A stretch of DNA of 64,000 nt from Archaeoglobus sulfaticallidus PM70-1 (GCF_000385565.1 NC_021169.1:1470571-1534570), one strand, 5' to 3'; numbered from the stretch's first letter, positions 49,491-58,588 are shown. Numbers and translations: made by a program. Notes: generated by a model from the sequence alone, not told the origin.

Positions 49491-50765
49491 ATGGATGAAG
49501 TAGACTTCAGAATGAATATAGAGCATGCAGCAAGATACCTCGACTTCAATTCAGATTCATGGGAGATATTTCACGAAATAGAGTATCAGAAGGTCTTGAA
49601 GATCGAGAAAAACAGGCTATCCTCTCTGATCGATGATGTTGAGGAAGGGATAGCTGTCAGGGTTATAAACGATTCAAAGGTTGGTTTTGCCTACACAACC
49701 GATCCGGATTCAATCATATCCGCATGCGAGATGGCTGTCAAAATCTCCAGAGTCTCAGAGGACAGGCTGTCAGATTTTCCGGAAGGTGGTGCAGCTATGG
49801 TGGATGGAATATTCAGCGAGAAAGTTGTTGAAACCATTAAACAACCGGAATGGCTGTATGAGACGGGCAAGAGAATGACAGCCATTGCTGATGAAGAAAA
49901 GGTTAACCTCACAGAAGGAGTTATAGAGCTATCAGCCTCTAAAACAAGGATCCTGAACTCTACTGGAACCGAAGTTGAAAAAGAGGAAACTGCCGTATCT
50001 GTGTTTGTTGAATGCGTGTCTGAAAGTGGTTCTGCATACGATGTGGCCTATTCAAGAGATCTGGATCTGGATGTTGAGAATGTTGTGAGAAATAGCTCTC
50101 TTTTCTCAAAACAGACCGATGAGAAAATAGATTCCGGAGAGTATAATGTAGTTTTCTCCCCATTGGCAGTTCACCAGCTATTGAATTATGCTCTATACCC
50201 TGCATTCTTTGCGGACAATGTTCTGAAGGGAAGAAGCATGCTCAAAGACAAGCTGGGGGAGAAGATTTTCTCGGATATCAGCATAATCGATGATGGCACA
50301 GCAGACAGCCTTCTGATGTCATCCCCCTTCGATGATGAGGGAGTTGAGAGCAGGAGAAGTTACATCATCAAAGATGGTGTGCTTGAGGGATTCATAAACG
50401 ACTGGAAATCGTCCATCGAGCTAAATGGGGAACCTACAGGCAATGGCATAAGAATCGAAAGAAACAGCTTCCCAGCAACTTCAGCAACCAACATGATACT
50501 CGAGATTGAAGAAGAGAGCGAATACGATTCCGCCATATATGTGCACTCCCTAACTGGAGCGCATACCTCGAATCCAGTGAGTGGTGATTTCAGTCTGCAA
50601 TGCTCGAACCTGCTGTTCAACGGTAAGCCTGTGAAGCCAGTAATGATCTCAGGAAATGTCTATGATTTGCTGAAGAAGGCTGAATATGGTGGTAAAGAAA
50701 AGATTCAGGTCGAGAATACATACACCGGATGGATTGAGTTCTCCGATGTGAGGATCAGATCATAA
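49491..50765 (+). CDS. tldE: TldE/PmbA-family partner of TldD
   Basis: A 424-residue homologue of TldD without the HExxxH zinc site. Family blocks: AVRVINDSKVGFAYTTDPDS (about 48), VVFSPLAVHQLLNYALYPAF (about 218), SPFDDEGVESRRSYIIKDGV (about 280) and FSLQCSNLLFNGKPVKPVMI near the end. TldE forms a heterodimer with TldD. The ATG at 49491 is chosen because GGGGAGGTG lies 6 nt upstream. The stop is followed by a converging small zinc-ribbon gene. Confidence 0.92.
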   Translation: MDEVDFRMNIEHAARYLDFNSDSWEIFHEIEYQKVLKIEKNRLSSLIDDVEEGIAVRVINDSKVGFAYTTDPDSIISACEMAVKISRVSEDRLSDFPEGGAAMVDGIFSEKVVETIKQPEWLYETGKRMTAIADEEKVNLTEGVIELSASKTRILNSTGTEVEKEETAVSVFVECVSESGSAYDVAYSRDLDLDVENVVRNSSLFSKQTDEKIDSGEYNVVFSPLAVHQLLNYALYPAFFADNVLKGRSMLKDKLGEKIFSDISIIDDGTADSLLMSSPFDDEGVESRRSYIIKDGVLEGFINDWKSSIELNGEPTGNGIRIERNSFPATSATNMILEIEEESEYDSAIYVHSLTGAHTSNPVSGDFSLQCSNLLFNGKPVKPVMISGNVYDLLKKAEYGGKEKIQVENTYTGWIEFSDVRIRS

Positions 50766-50773
50766 ATAGCCAT

Positions 50774-50968
50774 CTATGACTTGGGTGCAAATACGAACAG
50801 CATTATTATCAATGCCAGGAAGGCTACGAGCATGAGGATCATTGAGTTCCTCTGTCTTTTCTTTTCTTTCTGAAGGGTTTCCTCGCACTCATCACTGCAT
50901 GTAATTTCTTCAGGCTCTATCGCTTTTCCGCAAATAACACAGTGTCTGTGGGGTATTATTCCGGGCAT
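50774..50968 (-). CDS. DUF2116-type zinc-ribbon membrane protein
   Basis: A 64-residue protein. The N-terminal zinc ribbon HRHCVICGKAIEPEEITCSDEC matches DUF2116 (CxxCG...CsdeC; written here without a break it is 22 residues, HRHCVICGKAIEP plus EEITCSDEC). A charged linker (EETLQKEKKRQRN) and a single C-terminal TM helix (SMILMLVAFLALIIMLFVF) follow. The ATG at 50968 is preferred; another ATG three codons upstream is possible. Such small proteins are widespread in Euryarchaeota and have no assigned role. It converges with tldE (8-nt gap). Confidence 0.78.
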   Translation of the reverse strand: MPGIIPHRHCVICGKAIEPEEITCSDECEETLQKEKKRQRNSMILMLVAFLALIIMLFVFAPKS

Positions 50969-51037
50969 CAGAACCACCTTCCATTTATTGCCATAAGCTC
51001 CTCAAACATAATTAATAAATCTTTCCTCATCCGCTCA

Positions 51038-52975
51038 TCAGTTCTCGTTGTTCACAGAGTAAACCACAGCATCCCCACTCTTGAAAACCTCTCTGAAACA
51101 CTTCAGCTCACTCACTCCATAGACCCTGTGTTCCTCATAACCGACAAAGATGTAGCTGACATTGTATTTTTTAGCCAACAATTTTGCCAGCGTGCAGTTG
51201 TTTGTCGTGTAGATTGTTCTGACATCCCTGATCCGTTCAACAAGCTCATCTGGATTATCTCTCCACTGAACCTCATGACATCCCCAAGCAATTACTGTTG
51301 GATTGCCGCTGAATGCAGCAACCCTCCCACTATAGCCATAGCAGTCAGAATACGCCTCTAAAACAACCCCTCGCTTATCTTTGAGAAACTGGATTGCTTC
51401 ATAATCTCCTTCGCTGAAGTACTTTATGAACTGCTCCGAATCCAACGAGAAATCCGCTCTGTAGTATTTGATCGGAGTTGCTATTACTGGATAAACGAGC
51501 GATATCAGAAATACTGTCAGCACAAGATACCTTGCCATCCCTGAGCCTTTCAGGGATTTAGCAATTGCAATGGCTGAAGGAAACAGAAGCAACACCCATG
51601 CAGCCAGGTAAAACTTGAAGAAGGTGTTCATCCTCGACTCTACTGCCACGAACTCACACGCCAGTACGATCAGGGTTGCTGAGAATATCAGCATGGATAG
51701 ATAATCACCTCTCAGAAACTTTCTTGCAGATAGGATCGTTAGTGGAAAGATCACTGGAAAGATCGGTATGAATGGATATGCCAGAATACCTGCAAGCACT
51801 GAAAGCATTGCTAGCCTCTTGGATTTAACAATCTCATCGTACAGATAGATGTAGCTCAAAATGAATATTATGCCAAAATACAAGAAAAATTGAGTTAGAG
51901 ATGTTCGTTCACCAGTCAGAAACGGCTTTGCAGATGGCGTCTCCATCGTGCTGTACAGTGTAAGGATCGAAATGGCGGATAACGCCAGAACAATAGCTCC
52001 TTTTTTGATTTCCGCAACATCTCTGGTGCTGTAAAATCTGTACAGTGCTGTGAGGAAAGTTATAAAAAGGAATATAGGAGCATCCCATGAATTTACAGCA
52101 AAAAGGATGAAATTTAATGGGATAAGATATACCCAGTTCTTCCCTTTTTTGAAGTAATCGTAAAGGATGATTATTGCAAGCACCTTTACCGGCAGTGCAA
52201 CGAAATGAGCGTGAAAGTCTGCGTGGATGAAACTGAAGTAGGGAAACTCGTTTATGGTTTTACCATAGGTACTATCGTCAATTATTCTGGTCGCATTCCA
52301 GTAAAACAGGTAACCGGGCTTGGTTCCACGGATAATATCCTTTAAGAATTCATAAAATGCATAAAAATTCCCGGAAAACACGGCGAATATGAGGGCAATC
52401 ACAGAATATATCCTCGATCTGCCACCATTACAGTCACAGATCCTCCTTATCAGGTAGTAGGAGAGCATGGCAAAATATGCTGGAACCACGGCTATCGCGA
52501 CATTGAACCCCTTGCTAAGGCTGAGAAGCGATGAGAGCGTTACTGCTGCTCCAAAGACATATCCGAAGTAGTAGTAGAAGTTGATAACTCCTCCAGCGAA
52601 AAACGGATCTGGCGGATGGAACATATCTGCCCTCAGTACGGAGTTCAAAAAGGCGTAATCCATGATTTTCTCAGCACCGTACGCCTGTGGAATCAAAAAT
52701 CGCAGAAACAGGAAGTACAGAAAAACTGCGAGAAAGACTGCTTCATACCTGAACTCGAAATTGAAACCGTCTCTGTATGCTCTGTATATTCCCGAAATCA
52801 AAAAAATCGCAAATAAGAAGTAAAAAACATACCTGAAAGGAAAGAAAAACGAGAAAAAGAAAATAATCAGGCATAGAAGGAGAAAGGACATTAACTTCGC
52901 CACCGGATAGTCCATTTTGAGGTTCTGTGAGATCAGAATCGAAGCCGTCAGGAAAAATACTATTCCCGCTTCCAT
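51038..52975 (-). CDS. DUF2298 polytopic membrane protein (YYY-type), surface glycan cluster
   Basis: A 645-residue protein with about 12-14 TM helices. The family signature GGVINFYYYFGYVFGA (about 123) with the YYY motif, preceded by a DMFHPPDPFFAG loop, identifies the DUF2298/Chlor_Arch_YYY group. The fold resembles GT-C glycosyltransferases: acidic residues sit in the first external loop and a soluble domain follows at the C-terminus (about 530-645). A mannosyltransferase-like role at the membrane is inferred. Its end overlaps the next gene (52975) by one base, in series with two flippase-like proteins and two GT2 enzymes. Confidence 0.8.
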   Translation of the reverse strand: MEAGIVFFLTASILISQNLKMDYPVAKLMSFLLLCLIIFFFSFFFPFRYVFYFLFAIFLISGIYRAYRDGFNFEFRYEAVFLAVFLYFLFLRFLIPQAYGAEKIMDYAFLNSVLRADMFHPPDPFFAGGVINFYYYFGYVFGAAVTLSSLLSLSKGFNVAIAVVPAYFAMLSYYLIRRICDCNGGRSRIYSVIALIFAVFSGNFYAFYEFLKDIIRGTKPGYLFYWNATRIIDDSTYGKTINEFPYFSFIHADFHAHFVALPVKVLAIIILYDYFKKGKNWVYLIPLNFILFAVNSWDAPIFLFITFLTALYRFYSTRDVAEIKKGAIVLALSAISILTLYSTMETPSAKPFLTGERTSLTQFFLYFGIIFILSYIYLYDEIVKSKRLAMLSVLAGILAYPFIPIFPVIFPLTILSARKFLRGDYLSMLIFSATLIVLACEFVAVESRMNTFFKFYLAAWVLLLFPSAIAIAKSLKGSGMARYLVLTVFLISLVYPVIATPIKYYRADFSLDSEQFIKYFSEGDYEAIQFLKDKRGVVLEAYSDCYGYSGRVAAFSGNPTVIAWGCHEVQWRDNPDELVERIRDVRTIYTTNNCTLAKLLAKKYNVSYIFVGYEEHRVYGVSELKCFREVFKSGDAVVYSVNNEN

Positions 52976-54576
52976 TATCTCAGCTCTCTGAGCTTTATGT
53001 TCAGGGAGCTTAGAGCTATAATTCCGAGCACCACGGTTATTATGTTCTTTATTGCATGATCTATGAGCGAGACAGCAAATGCTATGCTGGAGCTTACGGA
53101 GTGACTCAAGATTCCGGTCATAACGGCCTCATATGTTCCTATCCCTCCTGGTGTTATCGGCAGAACCTTGGTGATGTTGCCGATGGATACTGCAAGAACT
53201 GTGAGCAGGAAGAGGTCTCCGCTCGAGAATGATCTGAGTATAATATAGCAAACAATGATGTCGATCATCCACAAAAATAAGGATACCAGCAAAATTACCG
53301 GAGCCTTTTTTGTTCTCATAACCCTGTTCGCATCTCTGACTATATCACCGATTATGTTCTGGATTCTCGAGGCAAAATATAACGCAATAACTATGACCAC
53401 TAGAAGTGCTGTTGCATACAGCGGAGTTTTCGCAAGTTCAATCGCACTCAGCAACAAAATGGATGTAAAGGATAATATAATAACTGATATCAGATCAAAA
53501 ACCCTCTCCACAGCTAACGCACTGAAGGATGTAGAATAAGGAACATCCTGCAGTTTGAACACATACGCCCTTCCGAGATCACCTATTCTGACGGGCGTGA
53601 TCACATTGAGGGTCTGACTTATCGCGATGCTTTCTGTGGAGAAAATTAGCGGGGCATCATATCCGAGAATGGACATTATGTAGCTGTACCTCCATCCGCG
53701 AACGATAAATGATCCAGCATAGATTGATGAGGCCAAGATAATCGCCTTAATATCAGCCTTGCCAATAGTGTTCGCAACCGACCCAAAACCAATGTACCCG
53801 GCGATCGCGAATAGAATGAGAAGTGCAATGGATATCGAAACCGCGAGGAACTTTCTCTCTCCCCTTCTCTCCTTAAGACTGTCAAAGAACATCCTGAGGA
53901 TCTGGGAGAACATGTAAGCGATATCCCGTCCAATTCTGACCTTACTCCTCTCCCCCTGTCTCCACCTGACGGGGAACTCCTTAACCCTGTAACCCATTCT
54001 CTGGGCGAGGATCATAAGCTCTGTATCCCAGAACCAGTGGTTGTCCTTAACATGTTCAACAACCTTGAAGAAAGCTTTCCTCCTGAATGCTTTAAATCCA
54101 CACTGATGATCCTTCAGTTTTGATCTTAACAGCAACCTTACAAGGAAGTTGTAGCCTTTAGAGGCGAAGTCCCGCTTGAATGGTCTCTCTGTCTCGCTAT
54201 CCTTGAGCAGTCTGCTTCCTGTTACGAAGTCGTAGTTCTGGGTTAGATCTATGAGTTCTTTGAGGTGGGAGATGTCTGTGGAGAGGTCTACATCCAGATA
54301 AACAAGCACATCTCCGCTTGATTGTCTGAACGCATTCAGGAGGGCTTTTCCCCTGCCCAGCCTCTCATCCGAATGCACATGAAATACATTATCATACCTT
54401 TCGGCAAGATTCCTTGCTATAACATCAGTACCGTCTGTGGAACCATCTTCGGCTATTATTATCTCGTAATCTTCCTCGCTGAAGTATTTGCTCATTTCCT
54501 TTCTGACTTCCTCAACTGCTATCTCCAGCTTGTCAGCTTCGTTGTATGCTGGGAGGACTATGGTGATTCTTGCCAT
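52975..54576 (-). CDS. GT2 dolichyl-phosphate sugar synthase fused to a flippase-like membrane domain
   Basis: About 533 residues. Residues 1-235 are a family 2 glycosyltransferase of the dolichol-phosphate mannose synthase type (ITIVLPAYNEADKLEIAVEE, IAEDGSTDGTD, YLDVDLSTDISHL with the metal-binding DVD, HQCGFKAFRRKAF, RWRQGERSKV). The rest is a lysylphosphatidylglycerol-synthase-like TM domain (about eight helices, ending LPITPGGIGTYEAVMTGIL), related to flippases. The protein may make and help flip a lipid-linked sugar for N-glycosylation. The GT2 part is nearly identical in DNA to the gene at 55579, except for a 62-bp island. Confidence 0.87.
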   Translation of the reverse strand: MARITIVLPAYNEADKLEIAVEEVRKEMSKYFSEEDYEIIIAEDGSTDGTDVIARNLAERYDNVFHVHSDERLGRGKALLNAFRQSSGDVLVYLDVDLSTDISHLKELIDLTQNYDFVTGSRLLKDSETERPFKRDFASKGYNFLVRLLLRSKLKDHQCGFKAFRRKAFFKVVEHVKDNHWFWDTELMILAQRMGYRVKEFPVRWRQGERSKVRIGRDIAYMFSQILRMFFDSLKERRGERKFLAVSISIALLILFAIAGYIGFGSVANTIGKADIKAIILASSIYAGSFIVRGWRYSYIMSILGYDAPLIFSTESIAISQTLNVITPVRIGDLGRAYVFKLQDVPYSTSFSALAVERVFDLISVIILSFTSILLLSAIELAKTPLYATALLVVIVIALYFASRIQNIIGDIVRDANRVMRTKKAPVILLVSLFLWMIDIIVCYIILRSFSSGDLFLLTVLAVSIGNITKVLPITPGGIGTYEAVMTGILSHSVSSSIAFAVSLIDHAIKNIITVVLGIIALSSLNIKLRELR

Positions 54577-54577
54577 G
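53936..54577 (-). repeat. Gene-conversion duplicate, copy 1 (copy 2 at 55634-56275)
   Basis: Two blocks (53936-54296, 361 bp; 54359-54577, 219 bp) match copy 2 at a constant offset of 1698 bp with a single mismatch in 580 bp (54490/56188, G/A). The 62 bp between them differ at 24 sites with no indel. This is the pattern of ongoing gene conversion around a diverged island. Confidence 0.9.
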
Positions 54578-54605
54578 TTCACCCCCTGCTTTGAGGTTCT
54601 GTTAT

Positions 54606-55571
54606 TTAATTCTTCTTCCTTTCTCTCCCTTTCAGAATCTCCGGAAATTTGAGGAGAGTGTAAATTCCAGGAATATCACCAAAGATGTTTGTTGTTCTGA
54701 CAAGAAGTGAGTAAAGCAATGCTGTAGATGCATCCACTCCAAGAAGATAGAACGCTGTGACAGCCCCTCCTTCCATGAGACCGAGCCCGGCAGGAGTTAT
54801 GGGCAGAAACATGAGCGAGCTTATTAACGGCTGGATGAGGAGGTAAACATAAAAATTGAGATCTAATGCAAGAGATTTTCCGACAAAGTACCACTGAAGA
54901 GATGTTATAACCCATCCGAGTAATCCAGTAACCAGAATAAACCAGAACATGTCTTTAGTTTTAGCAGAATGTTCGGAATATCTAAGCAAAAAATTCGCCA
55001 TGAATCTCAACCTCTTTGGCAATCTGATTCTGCTCGGACCCCTGTTGTACCAAGAAGCTAAAAGCAAAATGACAGATATTACAAAAATGAACAAGAGTGA
55101 GATCGCGGAGACGGCAACCAGCTCCTTGAATTTCTCAGTATGATGGAATATTAGGAGCAGAGCAAGAATACTTCCAAAAATTTTTATCAGAAACTCTACT
55201 GCCTGAGGTACTAAAATTCCAGCCATTCCCACATTCAGATTGCATCCACCGAGTTTTTTGATGAAAAAGGGTGTCGAGAGGTAACCACTCCTTCCCGGGG
55301 TGAATTCCGATAGAAGCATACCTCCAAAGTGAGACTGAAGTGCCTTTGAATAGTCTATAGAGCAGCCCATTCCATTCACAAGAACTTTTAGCCTGAAAGA
55401 CAGCAGAAGGTTGAGGGTCATGTAGCACAGGGATGCAAATACTATTCCTGCTACATCAACCTTTTTTATACTCGTAAGGCTGAAGTTGACTCTGGAGTAG
55501 ATCACGTATAGGATTATAAGCCCAATCAGGAGCTGAACTAGTCTTTTTGTTAGGTTTCTGATCATATTCAT
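54606..55571 (-). CDS. Flippase-like integral membrane protein (UPF0104)
   Basis: A 321-residue protein with about eight TM helices of the lysylphosphatidylglycerol-synthase TM superfamily (COG0392 type). Conserved features are FGGMLLSEFTPGRSGYLSTP (about 82) and PITPAGLGLMEGGAVTAFYLL (about 255), the latter equivalent to LPITPGGIGTYEA in the neighbour. It probably acts on a lipid-linked intermediate. It lies between two GT2 genes, so the order is GT2, membrane protein, GT2-fused membrane protein, as if a fused and an unfused version of the same system are side by side. Confidence 0.82.
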   Translation of the reverse strand: MNMIRNLTKRLVQLLIGLIILYVIYSRVNFSLTSIKKVDVAGIVFASLCYMTLNLLLSFRLKVLVNGMGCSIDYSKALQSHFGGMLLSEFTPGRSGYLSTPFFIKKLGGCNLNVGMAGILVPQAVEFLIKIFGSILALLLIFHHTEKFKELVAVSAISLLFIFVISVILLLASWYNRGPSRIRLPKRLRFMANFLLRYSEHSAKTKDMFWFILVTGLLGWVITSLQWYFVGKSLALDLNFYVYLLIQPLISSLMFLPITPAGLGLMEGGAVTAFYLLGVDASTALLYSLLVRTTNIFGDIPGIYTLLKFPEILKGRERKKN

Positions 55572-55578
55572 CTTCCGT

Positions 55579-56289
55579 TCATTTCAGGAACATTCTGACT
55601 ATGCTGGATATCATGTAAAACATGTCCCTGAACCTGACCTTACTCCTCTCCCCCTGTCTCCACCTGACGGGGAACTCCTTAACCCTGTAACCCATTCTCT
55701 GGGCGAGGATCATAAGCTCTGTATCCCAGAACCAGTGGTTGTCCTTAACATGTTCAACAACCTTGAAGAAAGCTTTCCTCCTGAATGCTTTAAATCCACA
55801 CTGATGATCCTTCAGTTTTGATCTTAACAGCAACCTTACAAGGAAGTTGTAGCCTTTAGAGGCGAAGTCCCGCTTGAATGGTCTCTCTGTCTCGCTATCC
55901 TTGAGCAGTCTGCTTCCTGTTACGAAGTCGTAGTTCTGGGTTAGATCTATGAGTTCTTTGAGGTGGGAGATGTCTGTGGAGAGGTCTACATCCATGAATA
56001 CCAGAACATCCCCTTTAGACTGTCTGAAGGCGTTTAAAATCGCCCTGCCCTTTCCAAGCCTCTCATCCGAATGCACATGAAATACATTATCATACCTTTC
56101 GGCAAGATTCCTTGCTATAACATCAGTACCGTCTGTGGAACCATCTTCGGCTATTATTATCTCGTAATCTTCCTCGCTGAAGTATTTACTCATTTCCTTT
56201 CTGACTTCCTCAACTGCTATCTCCAGCTTGTCAGCTTCGTTGTATGCTGGGAGGACTATGGTGATTCTTGCCATGCTTCCATTCTTCAA
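55579..56289 (-). CDS. GT2 dolichyl-phosphate sugar synthase, unfused
   Basis: A 236-residue catalytic domain matching the first 235 residues of the fused protein at 52975 (IVLPAYNEADKL, EDGSTDGTD, FMDVDLSTDISHL, HQCGFKAFRRKAF). It differs mostly in the segment GKGRAILNAFRQSKGDVLVF against GRGKALLNAFRQSSGDVLVY. It lacks any TM domain and may work with the flippase-like protein 7 nt downstream. The product is a polyprenyl-phosphate hexose of unknown identity. The start is the ATG at 56289 or an internal ATG (MARITIV, 56274) where similarity to the other copy begins. Confidence 0.87.
   Translation of the reverse strand: MKNGSMARITIVLPAYNEADKLEIAVEEVRKEMSKYFSEEDYEIIIAEDGSTDGTDVIARNLAERYDNVFHVHSDERLGKGRAILNAFRQSKGDVLVFMDVDLSTDISHLKELIDLTQNYDFVTGSRLLKDSETERPFKRDFASKGYNFLVRLLLRSKLKDHQCGFKAFRRKAFFKVVEHVKDNHWFWDTELMILAQRMGYRVKEFPVRWRQGERSKVRFRDMFYMISSIVRMFLK
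55634..56275 (-). repeat. Gene-conversion duplicate, copy 2 (copy 1 at 53936-54577)
   Basis: Blocks 55634-55994 and 56057-56275 are nearly identical to copy 1, flanking the diverged 55995-56056 island. Identity ends within a few bases of the shared start codon at the right and where the fused and unfused proteins part at the left. Confidence 0.9.
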
Positions 56290-56292
56290 CTG

Positions 56293-57270
56293 TCAACCTC
56301 CTCGGCCAACACTCAAGTCAACCTCTTCAACAACCAGAGATGTTTCCTTGTGATAGGCCATTGCACTCTCTCTCACTCCATTCACCTTCGAAATACTGCA
56401 GACTCTTCTCGCTTTGCTTCTGAAAGTTAGATGGCCTTCAGCATGATTTTTGTAGATCAGTTCTGCAAGATTGAATCCATAAACCTGCTCGAATGCTATT
56501 GAGGGTGTTGTCAGTCTCGCGTTTATCTCTATGATGTATGGGGAGTCAGATAAAACGACATCCACACCAACATATCCGTGAAGACCCTTAATGCAGCCTA
56601 CAGCCTCTGTAGCTTCCTCAACAACCATTTTTTCCTCCTTTTTTCCAATATTTGCAGGAACCAACGCACCGCTGTATTTGAAGTGATCGAGAAGCTGAGA
56701 GTTTACGCTCAGTGGGGTTATCTCATCACCTACAATAAAGCTCACGCTCAGGTTCTTGCCCTCGACAAATTCCTGTGCGACGAATCCGTCCGGGACTGTT
56801 CCGGAACCAAAGTCTATGCCCGCTCCTCCGCACGACCTTTCAGGTTTGATTACATAGCTCACATCTAGCGGTTCTTTTGAGGTTAACGGCATGTTAACCC
56901 TGTCTTTCAGCCTGAGGTATGTTAGCCATTTACTGGAGGTGATGGCTATAGCTTTAGAACTTGATCCAAGGTTCTCACACCTCTTTTCTGCAATTTTTGT
57001 GAGAGTTTCGAGAATACCTTCATCTTCAGGAGCTATGATCAACGCGTAATCAGCGTTTTCGCAGCATTCTCTGAAGTCTTCTTCAAAATTCCTGACTGGC
57101 GGGATGTTATACATGGTGGAAAGGCTGTATTCTGGATTTACAAAAGAGAGCACATTCGAGAATTTTGTAAATCCTGTATAAAGGGATTTGAACATCGATA
57201 AACCTTCCACAACTATATCCTCTTCAGCTTCACCTCCGCACGAAATATATTCGAAGAGAAAGACATCCAT
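56293..57270 (-). CDS. mfnD: ATP-grasp ligase, probable tyramine-glutamate ligase of methanofuran synthesis
   Basis: A 325-residue ATP-grasp protein (COG1821-like). It starts DVFLFEYISCGGEAEEDIVV, contains an acidic pre-ATP-grasp domain (ALIIAPEDEGILETL), the lid-region YVIKPERSCGGAGIDF (about 145), VAQEFVEGKNLSVSFIVG (about 170) and the Mg-binding YVGVDVVLSDSPYIIEINAR (about 236). This pattern fits MfnD, which joins glutamate to tyramine in making the C1 carrier methanofuran used by Archaeoglobales. Other ATP-grasp ligases cannot be excluded. It has its own upstream spacer and ends 4 nt before the GT2 gene. Confidence 0.65.
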   Translation of the reverse strand: MDVFLFEYISCGGEAEEDIVVEGLSMFKSLYTGFTKFSNVLSFVNPEYSLSTMYNIPPVRNFEEDFRECCENADYALIIAPEDEGILETLTKIAEKRCENLGSSSKAIAITSSKWLTYLRLKDRVNMPLTSKEPLDVSYVIKPERSCGGAGIDFGSGTVPDGFVAQEFVEGKNLSVSFIVGDEITPLSVNSQLLDHFKYSGALVPANIGKKEEKMVVEEATEAVGCIKGLHGYVGVDVVLSDSPYIIEINARLTTPSIAFEQVYGFNLAELIYKNHAEGHLTFRSKARRVCSISKVNGVRESAMAYHKETSLVVEEVDLSVGRGG

Positions 57271-57422
57271 GGAACAAACGAATGGCTCAGATAACTTAAA
57301 AATTACTGTGTGTTTGATGTCTGATCGATAAGAGTGGCTGATGAAGTACCATAAAGTTCATAAACTCAATCGAGATATGATTCTCAGATTTAGTTAGGTA
57401 ACCAAAAGTTAGGGAACCAAAA

Positions 57423-57497
57423 GGGCCCGTGGCCTAGCATGGATAGGGCGACGGCCTTCTAAGCCGTAGATCGCGGGTTCAAATCCCGCCGGGTCCG
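57423..57497 (+). tRNA. tRNA-Arg (anticodon TCT)
   Basis: The acceptor GGGCCCG pairs with CGGGTCC (one G-U). The anticodon stem ACGGC/GCCGT closes a CTTCTAA loop with anticodon TCT. The T arm is GCGGGTTCAAATCCCGC and the discriminator is G. No CCA and no intron. The 1.6 kb to its right holds only small or broken genes and a toxin-antitoxin pair, as in integration-prone tRNA loci. Confidence 0.95.
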
Positions 57498-57614
57498 TCT
57501 AATTTACATTTCAATACACTTTCTTTTTTGGTTTTGAATTTTTGCAAAGTAAGGTGAAACTTTGGTTAAGTTCTGTGGGGGTGTTTCTGTTTTGGCTATA
57601 CCAAATACTACTAG

Positions 57615-57842
57615 GATTTTATCGACTACAACGGTTTCGGTGAGGATATAAACGATAACAGCGATCTTGCAAGTGTGTACTGCCCAAACTGTCAGAACGA
57701 GGAGCTAATCGATGTCGATCTGTATGAAGAGCTTGTTAAGGGGCTAGAGGATTTTGAGAGGCTGGCAGACGAAATCGGTGTCACTTTAAAGCAGGGCGTG
57801 GACGAGGCCTACAGGAGACTCGAAGAGGAGCTTCAGCCCTGA
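57615..57842 (+). pseudogene. 5'-truncated gene for a small acidic protein with a zinc-knuckle-like motif
   Basis: An open stretch after an in-frame TAG (57612-57614) encodes DFIDYNGFGEDINDNSDLAS then VYCPNCQNEELIDVDLYEE and a helical tail (GVDEAYRRLEEELQP). There is no ATG; the only likely start is GTG at 57675, which would give 55 residues starting right at the CPNC pair. The reading frame clearly has coding character upstream of that GTG, so the gene has probably lost its 5' end. Family not recognised. The spacer 57498-57614 holds nothing else. Confidence 0.4.
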
Positions 57843-57944
57843 AAATAATCATTTCTTTTGGTTTTGTGTTTGAAGTTTGAAACAGAAGTACAAAAAGATA
57901 TATGTATTACTTTTTAGATATTTCATTACTGGAGGTGTTTTGTA

Positions 57945-58163
57945 ATGGTGTTAGTTACCAGGAAGTACCAGATCACGATACCTAAGAGAGTCAGAGAGGA
58001 ACTTAACATTAAAGCAGGAGATGAAGTTGTCTTCATCAAAACAGAAGACGGATACAAGATCGTGAGGGCAGATGATGTTATCAAAGAAGGTGTGGAAATA
58101 TTCAAGGACATAGACGAGACGATAGAGGAAATGAAAGCAGGGTTGCAGGAGGGCTTTGATTGA
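57945..58163 (+). CDS. vapB: AbrB-type antitoxin VapB
   Basis: A 72-residue protein starting VLVTRKYQITIPKRVREELN, the swapped-hairpin AbrB DNA-binding domain, with the GDEVVFIKTEDGYKIVR second strand pair. A helical tail of about 25 residues (EGVEIFKDIDETIEEMKAGL) should wrap the toxin. GGAGGTG precedes the ATG by 8 nt, and a TATA-like stretch (AAAGATATATG) lies further upstream. The stop overlaps the TTG start of the toxin by 4 nt. Confidence 0.9.
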   Translation: MVLVTRKYQITIPKRVREELNIKAGDEVVFIKTEDGYKIVRADDVIKEGVEIFKDIDETIEEMKAGLQEGFD

Positions 58164-58555
58164 AAATCGTTCTGGACACCAATGTTTTCCAGAACAGGAG
58201 GTTCTGCGAGTGGCTGAAGAAGGGTAACCACGACGCGAGAATCTCGACCATAACATACACCGAACTCCTCTACCACTACCTGAAGAAAAAGGGAAAAGAT
58301 GGCAGAGAATTCGTTGACGCCTTTCTCGACGCATTGAAAGTTCAGGTGATGCCGTTCGATAGAGAGTGCGCCAGAATTGCAAGCAATGCGGCGATAGGAA
58401 GATGGGACTTCAGAAAGAAGGTGAGAGACTACATGATCGGAAGTCTGGCTGTTAAGCTCAGATGCCCGATGATAACATACAATGTAAAAGATTTTGAGTG
58501 GATCAGCGAGAACGAGATTTACACGCCCGACGAGTTTTTGGATGCCCACGCGTGA
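58160..58555 (+). CDS. vapC: PIN-domain toxin VapC
   Basis: A 131-residue PIN ribonuclease. The acidic site is made of the Asp in KIVLDTNVFQN, the Glu in ITYTELLYHY, the Asp in KVRDYMIGSLAV and the Asp in YNVKDFEWI. The TTG start at 58160 overlaps the vapB stop as TTGA, the usual coupling. VapC toxins cut tRNA or rRNA; the target cannot be told. The pair sits next to tRNA-Arg and two broken genes. Confidence 0.9.
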   Translation: MKIVLDTNVFQNRRFCEWLKKGNHDARISTITYTELLYHYLKKKGKDGREFVDAFLDALKVQVMPFDRECARIASNAAIGRWDFRKKVRDYMIGSLAVKLRCPMITYNVKDFEWISENEIYTPDEFLDAHA

Positions 58556-58588
58556 AAACGGGTAAAAAGGGTGAAAACGGGTGAAAGA

